Source of the DNA: Mesorhizobium onobrychidis
GTDB lineage: Bacteria > Pseudomonadota > Alphaproteobacteria > Rhizobiales > Rhizobiaceae
NCBI RefSeq assembly: GCF_024707545.1
Contig: NZ_CP062229.1
Span: 3,081,501 to 3,145,500 of the forward strand
Length of the DNA: 64,000 bases
Direction of reading: 5' to 3'
The first letter of the stretch is position 1, and every line of letters starts with the position of its first letter. Of the stretch, positions 24,624 through 34,089 are shown piece after piece. Below the pieces are notes generated by a model. The model was not told the origin of the DNA. It was given only the letters and a program-made list of their open reading frames with translations, and did no database searches. Made by a program: the position numbers and the translations under genes.

Positions 24624-25667
24624 ATGACCACCGCCTCGCCCTGGTGGACGCCCGATGTTCACGCCGACCGGCGGCCGCGGCTGATCCTGCGCAATGCCAT
24701 CATCGCCGCCCTGCGCGACTGGTTTGCCCGCCGCGACTTCGTCGAGGTCGAGACGGCGGCGCTGCAATTCTCGCCCGGCAACGAGGCGCATCTGTCGGCC
24801 TTCGCCACCGAGGCGATCGGGCCGGACGGACAGCGTCTGCCGCTCTATTTGCACACCTCGCCGGAATTCGCCTGCAAGAAGCTGCTCGCCGCCGGCGAGA
24901 CGCGCATCTTCAGCCTGAGCGCCGTCTATCGCAACCGCGAGCGCGGTCCGTTGCACCATCCGTCCTTCACCATGCTCGAATGGTACCGGGCTAACGAGAC
25001 CTATGAGAGCCTGATGGAGGATTGCGCCGGGCTTGTCGCGCTGGCCGCCGAGCGCGCCGGTGCAAAACGTTTTGCCTTTCGCGGCCGCGAGGCCGATCCG
25101 TTCGCCGAGCCCGAACGGTTGAGCGTCGCCGAGGCCTTCATGCGCCATGCCGGCATCGACCTGCTGGCCACGGTAGCCGCTGACGGCAGCACCGATCGCG
25201 AAGCGCTGCACGCAGCGCTGGTCAAGGCGGGCTTACGCACCGCGCCCGACGACAATTGGGCCGATCTGTTCAGCCGGGTGATGGTGGAAAAGATCGAGCC
25301 GGCGCTGGGGCAGGGGCGCGCCACCATCCTTTACGGCTATCCGATTTCGGAGGCCGCCCTTGCCCGGCCGAGCGCGGATGACCCGCGGACCGCCGAGCGC
25401 TTCGAGCTCTATTGCTGCGGCGCCGAACTGGCCAACGCGTTCGGCGAGCTGACCGACGCCGCCGAGCAGCGCCGGCGCTTCATCCTCGAGATGGACGAGA
25501 AGGAGCGTATTTATGGCGAACGCTATCCGATCGACGAGGATTTCCTCGCCGCACTCGCCATCATGCCGCAGGCAAGTGGCGCCGCACTCGGCTTCGACCG
25601 GCTGGTGATGCTGGCGACGGGGGCGATGCGCGTTGAGGATGTGATGTGGACGCCGGTGGCGGAGTGA
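24624..25667 (+). CDS. epmA: EF-P lysine ligase EpmA (GenX/PoxA)
   Basis: A 347-residue class II lysyl-tRNA-synthetase-like enzyme without anticodon domain. Motif 2 is visible as [19 protein letters not shown] (residues about 98-116) and motif 3 as [15 protein letters not shown] near the end; [10 protein letters not shown] is motif-1-like. It activates lysine (the beta-lysine isomer in E. coli) with ATP and attaches it to the tip lysine of EF-P. The divergent efp gene confirms the assignment. The lysine aminomutase EpmB gene, often adjacent, is not found in this window. The start at 24624 gives the usual N-terminal length. Confidence 0.93.
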   Translation: MTTASPWWTPDVHADRRPRLILRNAIIAALRDWFARRDFVEVETAALQFSPGNEAHLSAFATEAIGPDGQRLPLYLHTSPEFACKKLLAAGETRIFSLSAVYRNRERGPLHHPSFTMLEWYRANETYESLMEDCAGLVALAAERAGAKRFAFRGREADPFAEPERLSVAEAFMRHAGIDLLATVAADGSTDREALHAALVKAGLRTAPDDNWADLFSRVMVEKIEPALGQGRATILYGYPISEAALARPSADDPRTAERFELYCCGAELANAFGELTDAAEQRRRFILEMDEKERIYGERYPIDEDFLAALAIMPQASGAALGFDRLVMLATGAMRVEDVMWTPVAE

Positions 25668-25684
25668 GGGGGGCGGTGCTCTAC

Positions 25685-25845
25685 GGCGCCCCCCTCTGTC
25701 CTGCCGGACATCTCCCCCACAAGGAGGGAGATTGGCAGCTTCAACGCCCGGCTCACTCCTGAGACGGCGGAGGTTAGCGAAAGCGGCGGCGATGGCCGAT
25801 CTCCCCCCAAGTGGGGGAGATGTCCGGCAGGACAGAGGGGGGCGC
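25685..25845. repeat. RIME-like element, intact copy
   Basis: Inverted arms GGCGCCCCCCTCTGTCCTGC (25685-25704) and GCAGGACAGAGGGGGGCGC (25827-25845), extended by CCGGACATCTCCCCCAC/GTGGGGGAGATGTCCGG. The enclosed centre is about 70 bases. This is the intact version of the copy split at 10156-11608. It lies between convergent epmA and the DUF922 gene. Confidence 0.85.
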
Positions 25846-25893
25846 TGTCCCGCCGACCTGTCCGCCGCCAGCCTTGCTGTGGTTTCCATCCCC

Positions 25894-26490
25894 CTACCGC
25901 CCCATCAGCAAGGCGACGATGAGCTGCTGCAGATTGCCGCGCGGGGCGAATTCTGCCCGGTCGAAATCGCGGCTTGCCTGCCGCTGCGCCTGGGAGAGTT
26001 CGGCAAGCCGCCTTGTCATTTCGGTCCTGATCCTGCTGCAGCCGGGATCGTCGGGGACGGACAGGCCGATGGTCGCCGTCTCGATCTTGCGGACCATGTC
26101 GACGATGATGTCGCCATGCACCTTTTCGTGGGCGGCGAGGCCGGTGGCAAAAACGTCCCAACTCCTCTGCACGGCGGCCGGCACCGGCCCGGACGTTTTG
26201 GGCAAGGTGTAGGTTATGATGAGCTTCGGCCGCGCCGACACCAGCACGCAGGCGTCGCCTTGTCGCTGATAGTCCCTGACCCAGGTCAGCTTGAAATTGG
26301 TGTAGGCCATGGCGCGGACCTTGCCCTTGCCGATCATCGGCCCGCGCTCGCCCATCGAGGCATGGAGCTGGGGACCGGTCTGCCCTGAAACGGCGTAGGT
26401 CTCGACCTTCTCGACCGGCTTCCATCCCGCCTGCGCCGGCGAAGCCAGCAAACAGGCCAGCAGCAGATACGTCAGAACGGCTGTTTTCAT
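25894..26490 (-). CDS. DUF922 secreted protein, predicted zinc protease-like
   Basis: A 198-residue protein with a Sec signal peptide (MKTAVLTYLLLACLLASPAQ, cleaved after AQA). The mature part matches DUF922, described as predicted secreted Zn-dependent proteases: AAHEKVHGDI (about residues 130-139) carries the HExxH metal site, followed by a helix rich in charged residues. WKPVEKVETYAVSGQTG near the start is a common first strand. Substrate unknown; it should act in the periplasm. The start at 26490 is set by the signal peptide. It stands alone between the RIME-like repeat and the divergent flavin operon. Confidence 0.75.
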   Translation of the reverse strand: MKTAVLTYLLLACLLASPAQAGWKPVEKVETYAVSGQTGPQLHASMGERGPMIGKGKVRAMAYTNFKLTWVRDYQRQGDACVLVSARPKLIITYTLPKTSGPVPAAVQRSWDVFATGLAAHEKVHGDIIVDMVRKIETATIGLSVPDDPGCSRIRTEMTRRLAELSQAQRQASRDFDRAEFAPRGNLQQLIVALLMGR

Positions 26491-26679
26491 GCGAATCCCC
26501 GGGCCGATGGCTTTGGTGCGCTTGAGATCATCAACGCGTGGCCGGAATGCGGTCAAGGCGCCATTGCCAAACTCGGCGTTCGCATTTCGCGTCAAAAGAA
26601 CCAATCGACGACGATGTGCCGCAAACTCAATCCGCTTGGCGGGTTCGTTTTGAAATCTTCTTTCTGATCTAATTCTATA

Positions 26680-26693
26680 AACTCAGTAGAGTT
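26680..26693. promoter_or_regulatory. Short inverted repeat before the flavin/sulfur operon
   Basis: AACTC-AGTA-GAGTT lies 33 bases before the FMN reductase ATG in an AT-rich stretch. It is a candidate operator, but it is short and only one copy was seen. Confidence 0.3.
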
Positions 26694-26726
26694 AATGCAC
26701 AGAAGCCGTTTTGCGAGGAACCCAAA

Positions 26727-27278
26727 ATGTCGAAAAAGCTGGTGGTGGGGCTGTCGGGCAACCTGACCCGTCCGTCGAAGACCAAGGCGTTCATCAGCCA
26801 CATCGTCGCTGAGGTGGCGAGCAGCACCGGTGCAGCCTCGACCGTTTTCGACATCGAGGATCTCGGTCGGTCCTTCCCGCAGGCAAGGCGCATTGGCGAG
26901 CTGGATCCGTCGGCCAGGAACTTCGTCGAGCAATTGTTGGACGCCGATGTCCTGGTGATTGGCTCGCCGACCTTCAAAGGCAGTTACACCGGGCTTTTCA
27001 AGCATTTCTTCGACCTGCTCGATCCGTCATCCCTGAGGGGAAAGCCGGTCATCCTTGCTGCGACCGGCGGCGGCGATCGTCATTCGCTGGTTGTCGAACA
27101 TCAGCTGCGGCCGCTGTTCGGCTTCTTCGAGGCGCTGACCCTGCCGACCGCGATCTACGCCTCCGACAAGGACTTCGCCAACGGCGTGCTGGTGTCCGAA
27201 GCCATCCATGCTCGCGCCAGGCAAGCGGTCGCCGAAGCATGCCGGGTGGTGCCACGCAGCGTCGGTCTTGCCGCCTGA
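26727..27278 (+). CDS. NAD(P)H-dependent FMN reductase (MsuE/SsuE type)
   Basis: A 183-residue flavodoxin-fold reductase. SGNLTRPSKTKAFI (residues about 10-23) is the phosphate-binding loop for FMN, and VIGSPTFKGSYTGLFKHFFD (about 76-95) the second FMN contact typical of SsuE/MsuE. It would supply reduced FMN to the monooxygenase encoded 54 bases downstream. Together with the ABC transporter genes it forms a five-gene plus-strand operon resembling organosulfur scavenging operons. The ATG at 26727 follows GAGGAAC. The exact sulfur compound is not evident. Confidence 0.85.
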   Translation: MSKKLVVGLSGNLTRPSKTKAFISHIVAEVASSTGAASTVFDIEDLGRSFPQARRIGELDPSARNFVEQLLDADVLVIGSPTFKGSYTGLFKHFFDLLDPSSLRGKPVILAATGGGDRHSLVVEHQLRPLFGFFEALTLPTAIYASDKDFANGVLVSEAIHARARQAVAEACRVVPRSVGLAA

Positions 27279-27332
27279 ACACCGGCCAGTGACCCTCGAT
27301 TCCCTTTCCGCACAGCTCAGAAGGAACCCGCA

Positions 27333-28697
27333 ATGACCAGACCCAGCAAGTCCAGGCAGATCAAGCTTGGTGCTTTCCTGCCCGGTGGCGGACAGCACAT
27401 CGCAGCCTGGCGCCACCCTGACGCTCCGGCCGACGGCGCGACGAATTTCGAGTTCCACAGGCAGCTCGCGCTGACCGCCGAGCGCGGCCTGTTCGACGCC
27501 TATTTCCTCGCCGACAATCTGACCGTCGGCCTTGGCGCCCGCGAAGGCGGCAATGCCAAGATCGCTGGGTTCGAGCCGGTGACGCTGTTCGCCGCATTGG
27601 CGCCGCTCACCACGCATCTGGGCTTCATCGCCACCGCCTCCACCACCTATGAGGAGCCCTATACGCTCGCCCGCAAGTTCGCCTCGCTCGACCTGCTGTC
27701 GAATGGCCGGGCCGGCTGGAATGTCGTGACCTCAGCGGGCGACGAGACCGCGCGCAATTTCAATCGCGAGACGCAGCCTGCCCACGCCGAGCGCTATGCC
27801 CGGGCGCATGAGCATGTCGAGACGGTCAAGGCGCTGTGGGACAGCTGGGAAGACGATGCCTTCATCCGCGACAAGAAGTCGGGGCGCTTCTACGACAAGG
27901 ACAAGCTTCACGACATCGACCACAAGGGCCGGCATTTCAGTGTCAAAGGCCCGCTCAATGTGCCGCGCCCGGTGCAGGGTCACCCGGTGGTGGTGCAGGC
28001 CGGGCAGTCGGAGGACGGCCGCAGGCTCGCCGCTCATTCGGCTGAGGTCATCTTCACCGCCCATCAGAATCTGGCCTCGGCGCAAGAGTTCTACCGCGAC
28101 ATCAAGGCGCGCGTGACGGTGGTCGGCCGCGATCCCGGACAGGTGCTGATCATGCCGGGCGTAGCTCCCTTCGTCGGCCGCACCGAAGAGGAAGCCCGCG
28201 CCAAGTACCAGCAGCTGAACGACCTGATCCTGCCCGAGGATGGCGTGGCCCTGCTCAACGGGTTGGCCGGCCAGACGCTCGACATCAGGGGGTATCCGCT
28301 CGACGGACCGCTGCCGCCGAGCAAGGAAACCGAAGGCATGAAGAGCCGCCAGGCGCTGATCCGCCAGATTGCCGACGAGCACAACTTCACCATCCGCCAG
28401 CTCTACCAGTGGGTGGCGACGGCCCGCGGCCACTACACCGTCATCGGCAGCGCGGTGCAGGTCGCCGATCAGCTGGAGGAATGGTTCGGCAACGACGCCG
28501 CCGACGGATTCAACATCCTGCCGCCCTGGCTGCCTGGCGCGCTCGAGGATTTCGTCGACCTGGTGATCCCCGAGCTGCAGCGCCGCGGCCTGTTCCGCAC
28601 CGCCTACGAAGGCAGGACGCTGCGCGAGAATCTCGGCCTCAGGCGGCCGGAAAATCCCTGGACCGCCGGCCGCTCCAAGGTGCTGGCCGCCGAATAG
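27333..28697 (+). CDS. FMNH2-dependent monooxygenase, NtaA/SnaA/DszA family
   Basis: A 454-residue luciferase-like (LLM) flavin monooxygenase. The N-terminus (IKLGAFLPGGGQHIAAWRHP) and the central NVVTSAGDETARNFN and RHFSVKGPLNVPRPVQGHPV are characteristic of the NtaA/SnaA/DszA branch, which includes nitrilotriacetate, pristinamycin and sulfone monooxygenases. It uses reduced FMN from the preceding reductase and O2. The neighbouring SsuABC-like transporter suggests a sulfonate, sulfone or similar imported substrate, cleaved in the cytoplasm. Full length for the family. AAGGAA precedes the ATG. Confidence 0.85.
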   Translation: MTRPSKSRQIKLGAFLPGGGQHIAAWRHPDAPADGATNFEFHRQLALTAERGLFDAYFLADNLTVGLGAREGGNAKIAGFEPVTLFAALAPLTTHLGFIATASTTYEEPYTLARKFASLDLLSNGRAGWNVVTSAGDETARNFNRETQPAHAERYARAHEHVETVKALWDSWEDDAFIRDKKSGRFYDKDKLHDIDHKGRHFSVKGPLNVPRPVQGHPVVVQAGQSEDGRRLAAHSAEVIFTAHQNLASAQEFYRDIKARVTVVGRDPGQVLIMPGVAPFVGRTEEEARAKYQQLNDLILPEDGVALLNGLAGQTLDIRGYPLDGPLPPSKETEGMKSRQALIRQIADEHNFTIRQLYQWVATARGHYTVIGSAVQVADQLEEWFGNDAADGFNILPPWLPGALEDFVDLVIPELQRRGLFRTAYEGRTLRENLGLRRPENPWTAGRSKVLAAE

Positions 28698-28723
28698 AGT
28701 CTCTTAAAGCAAAGGGCAAGACG

Positions 28724-29572
28724 ATGAGTTTGCAACACATCGAGCAGCGGGTCACGATCGGTACACATGACGGCAGAACCAGCCTTGGCGCCGTTTTCCC
28801 GCGCCTGGCCAACCGGACTGTCGTCCGCTTCCTGTCCCGCTACGGCATCCTGATCGCCTTCCTCGCGATCTGGCAGGTCTCGAGCCGCGCGGGATGGGTC
28901 AACGCCGCGGTGCTGCCGCCGATCGACACGATCGTCACCGCATTGTGGAACGGTCTGGCCGGCGGCACCTTGCTTGGCGACATCGCCATCAGCCTGCAGC
29001 GCGCCGGCCTCGCCTTCGCGGCGGCGGTGGCGGTTGCTATCCCGCTCGGTCTGTTCATGGGCCAGGTGCGCGCCGTCGAAACCGCGCTTGACCCGATCCT
29101 GCAGGTTTTCCGGCAGACCTCAGCGCTGGCGCTCTACCCGGTGTTCATCCTGCTGCTCGGGCTGGGGGAGGCATCAAAGGTCTTCGTCATCTTCTGGGCG
29201 ACGCTGTTTCCGCTGCTGCTCAACACCATCAGCGGCGTCAAGCAAGTCGATCCGAAACTGCTCGAGATGGCCCGAGCCTATGGCGCCGCGCGGCTCACCG
29301 TGTTTCGCCGTGTCGTGCTTCCAGGGGCCGTCCCGTCGATCTTCGTGGGCTTAAGGCTGAGTGCGACCACGGCGCTCTTGCTGCTGATCGCCTCCGAAAT
29401 GATCGGCGCCAACAAGGGCATCGGCTTCCAGGTGATGAACGCGCAGTACAACTTCCAGATCCCGCTGATGTTTGCGGCGATCGTCATCCTCGCCGGCCTC
29501 GGCCTGATCGCCAACCAGGCGCTGGTCAGCCTGCAGCGGCGGCTCTGTCGCTGGAGCAATCCCATCGACTGA
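28724..29572 (+). CDS. ABC transporter permease (SsuC/TauC-like)
   Basis: A 282-residue permease with about six transmembrane helices (first near residues 42-58, last near 245-268). The cytoplasmic EAA loop is visible as EMARAYGAARLTVFRRVVLP (about residues 185-204), which docks to the ATPase. It is of the nitrate/sulfonate/bicarbonate importer class. It starts 26 bases after the monooxygenase stop and is followed by the binding protein and the ATPase, so the import system is complete. Substrate specificity lies in the binding protein. Confidence 0.85.
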   Translation: MSLQHIEQRVTIGTHDGRTSLGAVFPRLANRTVVRFLSRYGILIAFLAIWQVSSRAGWVNAAVLPPIDTIVTALWNGLAGGTLLGDIAISLQRAGLAFAAAVAVAIPLGLFMGQVRAVETALDPILQVFRQTSALALYPVFILLLGLGEASKVFVIFWATLFPLLLNTISGVKQVDPKLLEMARAYGAARLTVFRRVVLPGAVPSIFVGLRLSATTALLLLIASEMIGANKGIGFQVMNAQYNFQIPLMFAAIVILAGLGLIANQALVSLQRRLCRWSNPID

Positions 29573-29630
29573 CCAGCCTTCACCATCCTCCCCAACAGGC
29601 ACCATCCTCTCCAACAGGAAAGACCGGACC

Positions 29631-30629
29631 ATGCCAATCACTCGCCGTTCCCTGCTTGCGGGCGCTCCCTTTGCCGCCGGCATCATCGCCACCGGCCTGC
29701 CCCGCTTCGCCGTTGCGCAAGCCGCGCCGGTCACGTTGCGCTACCTCGCCAGCCGCGGCAGCATCTCGCCGCATGAACTGGCGGACGCGCTCGGCTATTT
29801 CAAGGACGTCGGCGTCAAGCTGGAGAATGTCGGCTACTCGGGCGGCGGCCCGGAATCGCTGTTCGCGCTCGCCTCCGGCAGCGTCGATCTCGGCTCGGCC
29901 GCGACCGCTGCCGTGATCAACTCGATCTCCGGCGGCAACGACTTCGTCGCCGCTTATCCAAGCAACGGCATCAACGGCCAAGTGCGCAGCGTCTTCTACG
30001 TGCTGGAAGACAGTCCGATCAAATCGATTGTCGACATCGCCGGCAAGACCATTGCGGTCAACACGCTCGGCGCCCATCTCGACTACACCGTGCGCGAGGC
30101 GCTGCACGGCGTCGGCCTGCCGGCGGATGCCGCCAACCTCGTCGTGGTGCCCGGGCCGCAGCTTGAACAGACCTTGCGGTCACGCCAGGTCGATATCGCG
30201 GCACTGGGCTATTGGCAGGCGACGTTTGCCGGCGCGCTGGCCGACAATGGCGGCGTGCGCGGCGTGTTCAACGACACCGACGTGCTGGGCGAACTGGCCG
30301 GCGGCTTCATCGTCCTGCGGCGCGACTTCATTACGGCGCATCCGGAGGGCGCCCGCAATTTCGTTGACCAGTCGGCCCGCGCCGCCGACTGGTCGCGCCA
30401 GAACCCGGACGAGGCGCGCAAGGTGCTCGCGGACATCCTCGACAAGCGCGGCGAAAATGGCGAGCTGGCGCGCTACTGGACCGGCTTCGGCCTGCGCGAA
30501 GGGGCGAAGGCTGACGATCGCGACATCGACTTCTGGGTCAGCGTGCTCGAGCGCGACGGCCGCCTGCCCAAGGGCGAGCTGAAAGCCGCTGACATCCTTT
30601 ACCGGCGCGGCGAAACGAAAACCAACTGA
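29631..30629 (+). CDS. ABC substrate-binding protein (SsuA-like)
   Basis: A 332-residue periplasmic binding protein. The N-terminus has a twin-arginine-like motif ITRRSLLAG and hydrophobic core, cleaved near AVAQAA. The mature part follows the NMT1/SsuA-type fold: ELADALGYFKDVGVKLE and ALASGSVDLGSAATAAVIN. Such proteins deliver aliphatic sulfonates or similar anions to the permease. It lies between the permease and ATPase genes. A tandem pair of 20-base units, CACCATCCTCYCCAACAGG-like, precedes the start (29580-29618). Confidence 0.85.
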   Translation: MPITRRSLLAGAPFAAGIIATGLPRFAVAQAAPVTLRYLASRGSISPHELADALGYFKDVGVKLENVGYSGGGPESLFALASGSVDLGSAATAAVINSISGGNDFVAAYPSNGINGQVRSVFYVLEDSPIKSIVDIAGKTIAVNTLGAHLDYTVREALHGVGLPADAANLVVVPGPQLEQTLRSRQVDIAALGYWQATFAGALADNGGVRGVFNDTDVLGELAGGFIVLRRDFITAHPEGARNFVDQSARAADWSRQNPDEARKVLADILDKRGENGELARYWTGFGLREGAKADDRDIDFWVSVLERDGRLPKGELKAADILYRRGETKTN

Positions 30630-30643
30630 CCGGGAGACGGACC

Positions 30644-31405
30644 ATGGCCACCACAAGCGGCGGCGAGGTCACGATACGTGACCTCTCCAAATCCTTCACC
30701 CTTGGCGGGCGCCCGCTTGCCGTGCTGAGGGCGCTCAACCTCGACATCCGCTCCGGCGAATGTCTCGTCATTGTCGGCGCCAGCGGATCGGGCAAGACCA
30801 CGCTGCTGCGCATTCTTGCTGGGCTAGAGGCTGCCGACAGTGGCGGTGTCGCGATCGACGGCAAGCCGGTCCATGGCGTCGGCTCCGAGCGCGCGGTGAT
30901 CTTCCAGGAACCGCGCCTGCTGCCCTGGCTGACGGTACTCGGCAACGTCGCCTTTGGCCTCGAAGTGCGGGGCGTGCCCAAGGCGGAGGCGGAGGACAAA
31001 GCCCGCTTCTATACCGCGCTCGTCGGTCTGGCCGAATTCAGCGATGCCTATCCCAGGCAGCTTTCGGGCGGCATGGCGCAGCGCGTCGGCATCGCCCGGG
31101 CGTTGACCGTGCGGCCTGAAATCCTGCTGCTCGACGAGCCGCTAGGCGCGCTCGACGCGATGACCAAGATCGGCATGCAAGAGGAACTGGCGCGCATCTG
31201 GAGCGAAGAGAACGTCACCATGATCATGGTCACCCATGATCTGGAAGAAGCGATCTATCTTGCGGACAGGGTGCTGATCCTGCCCAGGGAGAAAGGCGGC
31301 ACAGCACGGCTGGTCGACGTTGAACTGCCACGCCCCCGCGATCGCAGCGAAAGCCGCTTCGTGCGCTATCGCGAAGAACTGCTGCGCGAGTTTGGCTTGC
31401 ACTGA
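30644..31405 (+). CDS. ABC transporter ATP-binding protein (SsuB/TauB-like)
   Basis: A 253-residue ATPase with all motifs: Walker A GASGSGKTT (about residues 45-53), Q-loop VIFQEPRLLPWL, signature LSGGMAQRVGIARAL, Walker B ILLLDEPLGALDAMT and switch histidine VTHDLEEA. It powers the importer formed with the two preceding gene products, bound to the inner face of the membrane. It begins 14 bases after the binding-protein stop and ends the operon. A minus-strand acyltransferase gene converges 34 bases later. Confidence 0.9.
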   Translation: MATTSGGEVTIRDLSKSFTLGGRPLAVLRALNLDIRSGECLVIVGASGSGKTTLLRILAGLEAADSGGVAIDGKPVHGVGSERAVIFQEPRLLPWLTVLGNVAFGLEVRGVPKAEAEDKARFYTALVGLAEFSDAYPRQLSGGMAQRVGIARALTVRPEILLLDEPLGALDAMTKIGMQEELARIWSEENVTMIMVTHDLEEAIYLADRVLILPREKGGTARLVDVELPRPRDRSESRFVRYREELLREFGLH

Positions 31406-31439
31406 GACAGCGGGTGAAAGGCGCGTCTTTGCGCCACCA

Positions 31440-33407
31440 TTATTTCTCCGCCGCCCCGGTCGAGAACAGCGCGCGCTCGACCGGCGGCTCCAGCGTTTGC
31501 GCAAAGGGCGTCGCCATGTGGTGGCGATCGCGGTAGGCCAGCTTGCCGTCGATGAAGACATGGCAGGTCTGGGCGTCGCAGAACTGGTCGGTCATGTCGA
31601 TATAGGTCGCGTTGGGGACGGCGCGCACGACGTCGCGCTCCACTGCGGCCACGGCGTCGTTGGCGGCGTCGGTTCGCGGCGCGTCGCATACCGATGGCGT
31701 CTGTCCACGCCACAGCGCGCGGGCCACGCAGGTGTCGACAAACATGCTGTTGAACGGCACATCGCGGATGAAGGCGACCTTCAGCCCGGCCTGGCTGAAC
31801 GCCTCCAGCGTTGCGCGAAGGCCGGCCTGCCAGTCCTGATCCAGGCTGTCGGCTTGCTTCGCGTCGGGCGACAGTTTACGCGAGCTCGTCAGCGAGATCT
31901 CCGAGATCACCACCAGGCTCGGGCGCAGGGCGATGATCTCCTTGATCGATTGCTCGCGCCATTGATCGCACTCGGTGTAGTCGCGCTTCAGCTTCGAGCT
32001 CCAGACCGTCAGCCGCGAGGCCCGGCAGGCGGTTTTGAGCCAGGTGACGACCTTGTAGTTGTTCTTCTTCGCTGCCTCGATCAGCGGCGTCGACCAGTGG
32101 TCGGCATGCGAATCGCCGAACAGCGCGATCGAGCGCTCGGCATTCTTTTGGCCGAACACGCAGGGCTTCGGCGTCACGGTCTCGTAGTCGAGAACGCAGC
32201 CCACCTTGGCGCGCGCTGTGGAGGGCTGTGCGGCAGTTTCGGCAATGATGCGTTGTGAGGGGTCGAGGTCGTCCACGGCAAGGCGCGCATTGGCGTAGGT
32301 CGCCATGACGCCGGCGCCGGTCAGCATTGCGGCGGGGATTAGCGCGCGCGCCGCGTTCGCCATCAGCCAGCCATTGCGACGGATCGGGTTTTCGATGAAA
32401 TTATAGGTGAAGATCGACAGCGCCAGCGTCAACGCCGCGCAGGCAAGCCGCCCGGGCCAGGAGAGGTCGGGCACCATCATCGTCGCATAGACGATGACCG
32501 GCCAGTGCCAGAGATAGAGCGAGTAGGAAAGTTTCCCCACCCATTGCAACGGCGGCAGCGCCAGCATGGCACTCGGCCCTCTTTGGACATTGCCGGAGCC
32601 GCTGAGCAGCAGGAGCACGGTGCCGGCCACCGGCACCACCGCCGCGACGCCGGGGAAGGGGGTGTCCCCCTCGCTGAAGGTCAGATAGGCGCCGGCGATC
32701 AGCGCCAGGCCAAGCCATGCCAGTGCTGCGCCCAGTTGCGGGCGCTCTCGCCAGAATTTTGCCGGCGCCATCGTCGCCAGGCCGCCGGCGGCGAATTCCC
32801 AGGCCCTGAGCGGCGAGAAATAGAAGGCCCAGGGCTGCGCCACGGTGGTGAGCCAGGCGCAGACGGCGAACGACACCGCGCCGGTGAGGCCGATCACCAG
32901 GATCGCAGTGCGCTTGCCCGGGCGCAGCCATGCCGCCAGCAGAAGCAGCCCCGGCCATACGAGATAGAACTGCTCCTCGACCGAGAGCGACCAGAAGTGG
33001 ATGAAGGGGTTGTTCGCCGCATCGGGGGCGAAATAGTCGAACGACCAGCGGATCAGCCAGAAATTGATCGCATAGGCCGAGGCATACATGGCGCCTTTCG
33101 AATAGAGCGACTGTTCATCCGGCGAGAGGATGAAGTAGCCCGCGACCAACGTGGCGAAGATGACGAACAGTGAGGCCGGCAGCAGGCGTCGCGCGCGCCT
33201 TGCATAGAACCGCCACAGGTCCAGCCTGCCATCCTCGGCGATTTCCCGCAGCAGCTGGCCGGTGATCAGGTAGCCGGAAATGACGAAGAAGATGTCGACG
33301 CCGGTGAAGCCGCCCGGCAGGTCCGACAGACCAAAATGGAACGCGACGACGCCGGACACCGCCAGCGCACGCAGCCCTTCGATATCAGGCCGAAACGATG
33401 CTGACAC
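31440..33407 (-). CDS. Acyltransferase 3 (OafA/YrhL) with SGNH domain
   Basis: A 655-residue protein. Residues about 5-345 form the ten-helix acyltransferase-3 domain: FRPDIEGLRALAVSGVVAFH start, GGFTGVDIFFVISGYLITG, RRARRLLPA and SLSVEEQFYLVWP are family marks. The C-terminal 240 residues are a periplasmic SGNH domain with ALFGDSHADHWS carrying the nucleophilic serine. It is expected to O-acetylate a surface polysaccharide or glycolipid. GTG at 33407 is chosen: GAGG is 9 bases before it and the domain starts at once; the frame upstream to 33626 is not family-like. No polysaccharide genes adjoin it. Confidence 0.88.
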   Translation of the reverse strand: MSASFRPDIEGLRALAVSGVVAFHFGLSDLPGGFTGVDIFFVISGYLITGQLLREIAEDGRLDLWRFYARRARRLLPASLFVIFATLVAGYFILSPDEQSLYSKGAMYASAYAINFWLIRWSFDYFAPDAANNPFIHFWSLSVEEQFYLVWPGLLLLAAWLRPGKRTAILVIGLTGAVSFAVCAWLTTVAQPWAFYFSPLRAWEFAAGGLATMAPAKFWRERPQLGAALAWLGLALIAGAYLTFSEGDTPFPGVAAVVPVAGTVLLLLSGSGNVQRGPSAMLALPPLQWVGKLSYSLYLWHWPVIVYATMMVPDLSWPGRLACAALTLALSIFTYNFIENPIRRNGWLMANAARALIPAAMLTGAGVMATYANARLAVDDLDPSQRIIAETAAQPSTARAKVGCVLDYETVTPKPCVFGQKNAERSIALFGDSHADHWSTPLIEAAKKNNYKVVTWLKTACRASRLTVWSSKLKRDYTECDQWREQSIKEIIALRPSLVVISEISLTSSRKLSPDAKQADSLDQDWQAGLRATLEAFSQAGLKVAFIRDVPFNSMFVDTCVARALWRGQTPSVCDAPRTDAANDAVAAVERDVVRAVPNATYIDMTDQFCDAQTCHVFIDGKLAYRDRHHMATPFAQTLEPPVERALFSTGAAEK

Positions 33408-33726
33408 GGCGAAAACCTCACATAGGTCGTTGAAAAAAGGTCGTTGAAAAAACCCCGTTGCGAAGACTCGACGCAATGCATTGATATTGCAATGCAACAA
33501 ATCTAACGCAATGCAACATAAGCGGAAGTTCGCGGAGTGTAGCGGGGTGCTCGTTCGGCGTCTATACCAGGAAGCGCCGCGGCGGCGCTGCCATCTGCAC
33601 CCGCCGGGCGGTTGGTTTTTGAGCACAAGGAAATGATTGGCCCGGCTAGCGGGCCTGCGTACCGATCTCAGGCTTAGGAGGAGCCCGCCGCTCGCGCGCC
33701 GGGTTCCTCCCCTTGGTCGTCACCGA

Positions 33727-34089
33727 TCACGCATGCGCTGGCGGATGATGACGGTAGTCCCAGACTGCCCAGGCCGATGCCGCGACCACCAGCACGCCGA
33801 GGACCACATGGGTCCCCATCGCGTTGAAGTTCGCCACAAAGCCGAGCAGCCAAGGCGAAACGATCAGCCAGAGCCCGACAACAAGGTTCACCCACTCTTC
33901 CCATTCGGCGAATACCGAAAGCGTGGCGAGAGCCAGGGCGCCGAGCACGATGCCGGCAATCCAGGCGTTCCACGCAGGATTGGCTTCAGCAGCGAAGCCG
34001 ATGATCCAGGGTGAGATGAATAGGCAGATCGCAAGGACCAGATTGATCCAATCCTGGCCCTTCTTTCCTTCCATCATTTTAATTGCCAT
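33727..34089 (-). CDS. SPW repeat membrane protein
   Basis: A 120-residue membrane protein with two copies of the SPW motif: LFISPWIIGFAAEANPAWNA (about residues 21-40) and LIVSPWLLGFVANFNAM (about 77-93), each in a pair of helices. SPW proteins are uncharacterised but common in rhizobia and are often stress-linked. GGAGG precedes the ATG at 34089. It is a single-gene unit; the start MAIKMMEGKKGQDW puts a charged N-terminus in the cytoplasm. Confidence 0.8.
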   Translation of the reverse strand: MAIKMMEGKKGQDWINLVLAICLFISPWIIGFAAEANPAWNAWIAGIVLGALALATLSVFAEWEEWVNLVVGLWLIVSPWLLGFVANFNAMGTHVVLGVLVVAASAWAVWDYRHHPPAHA

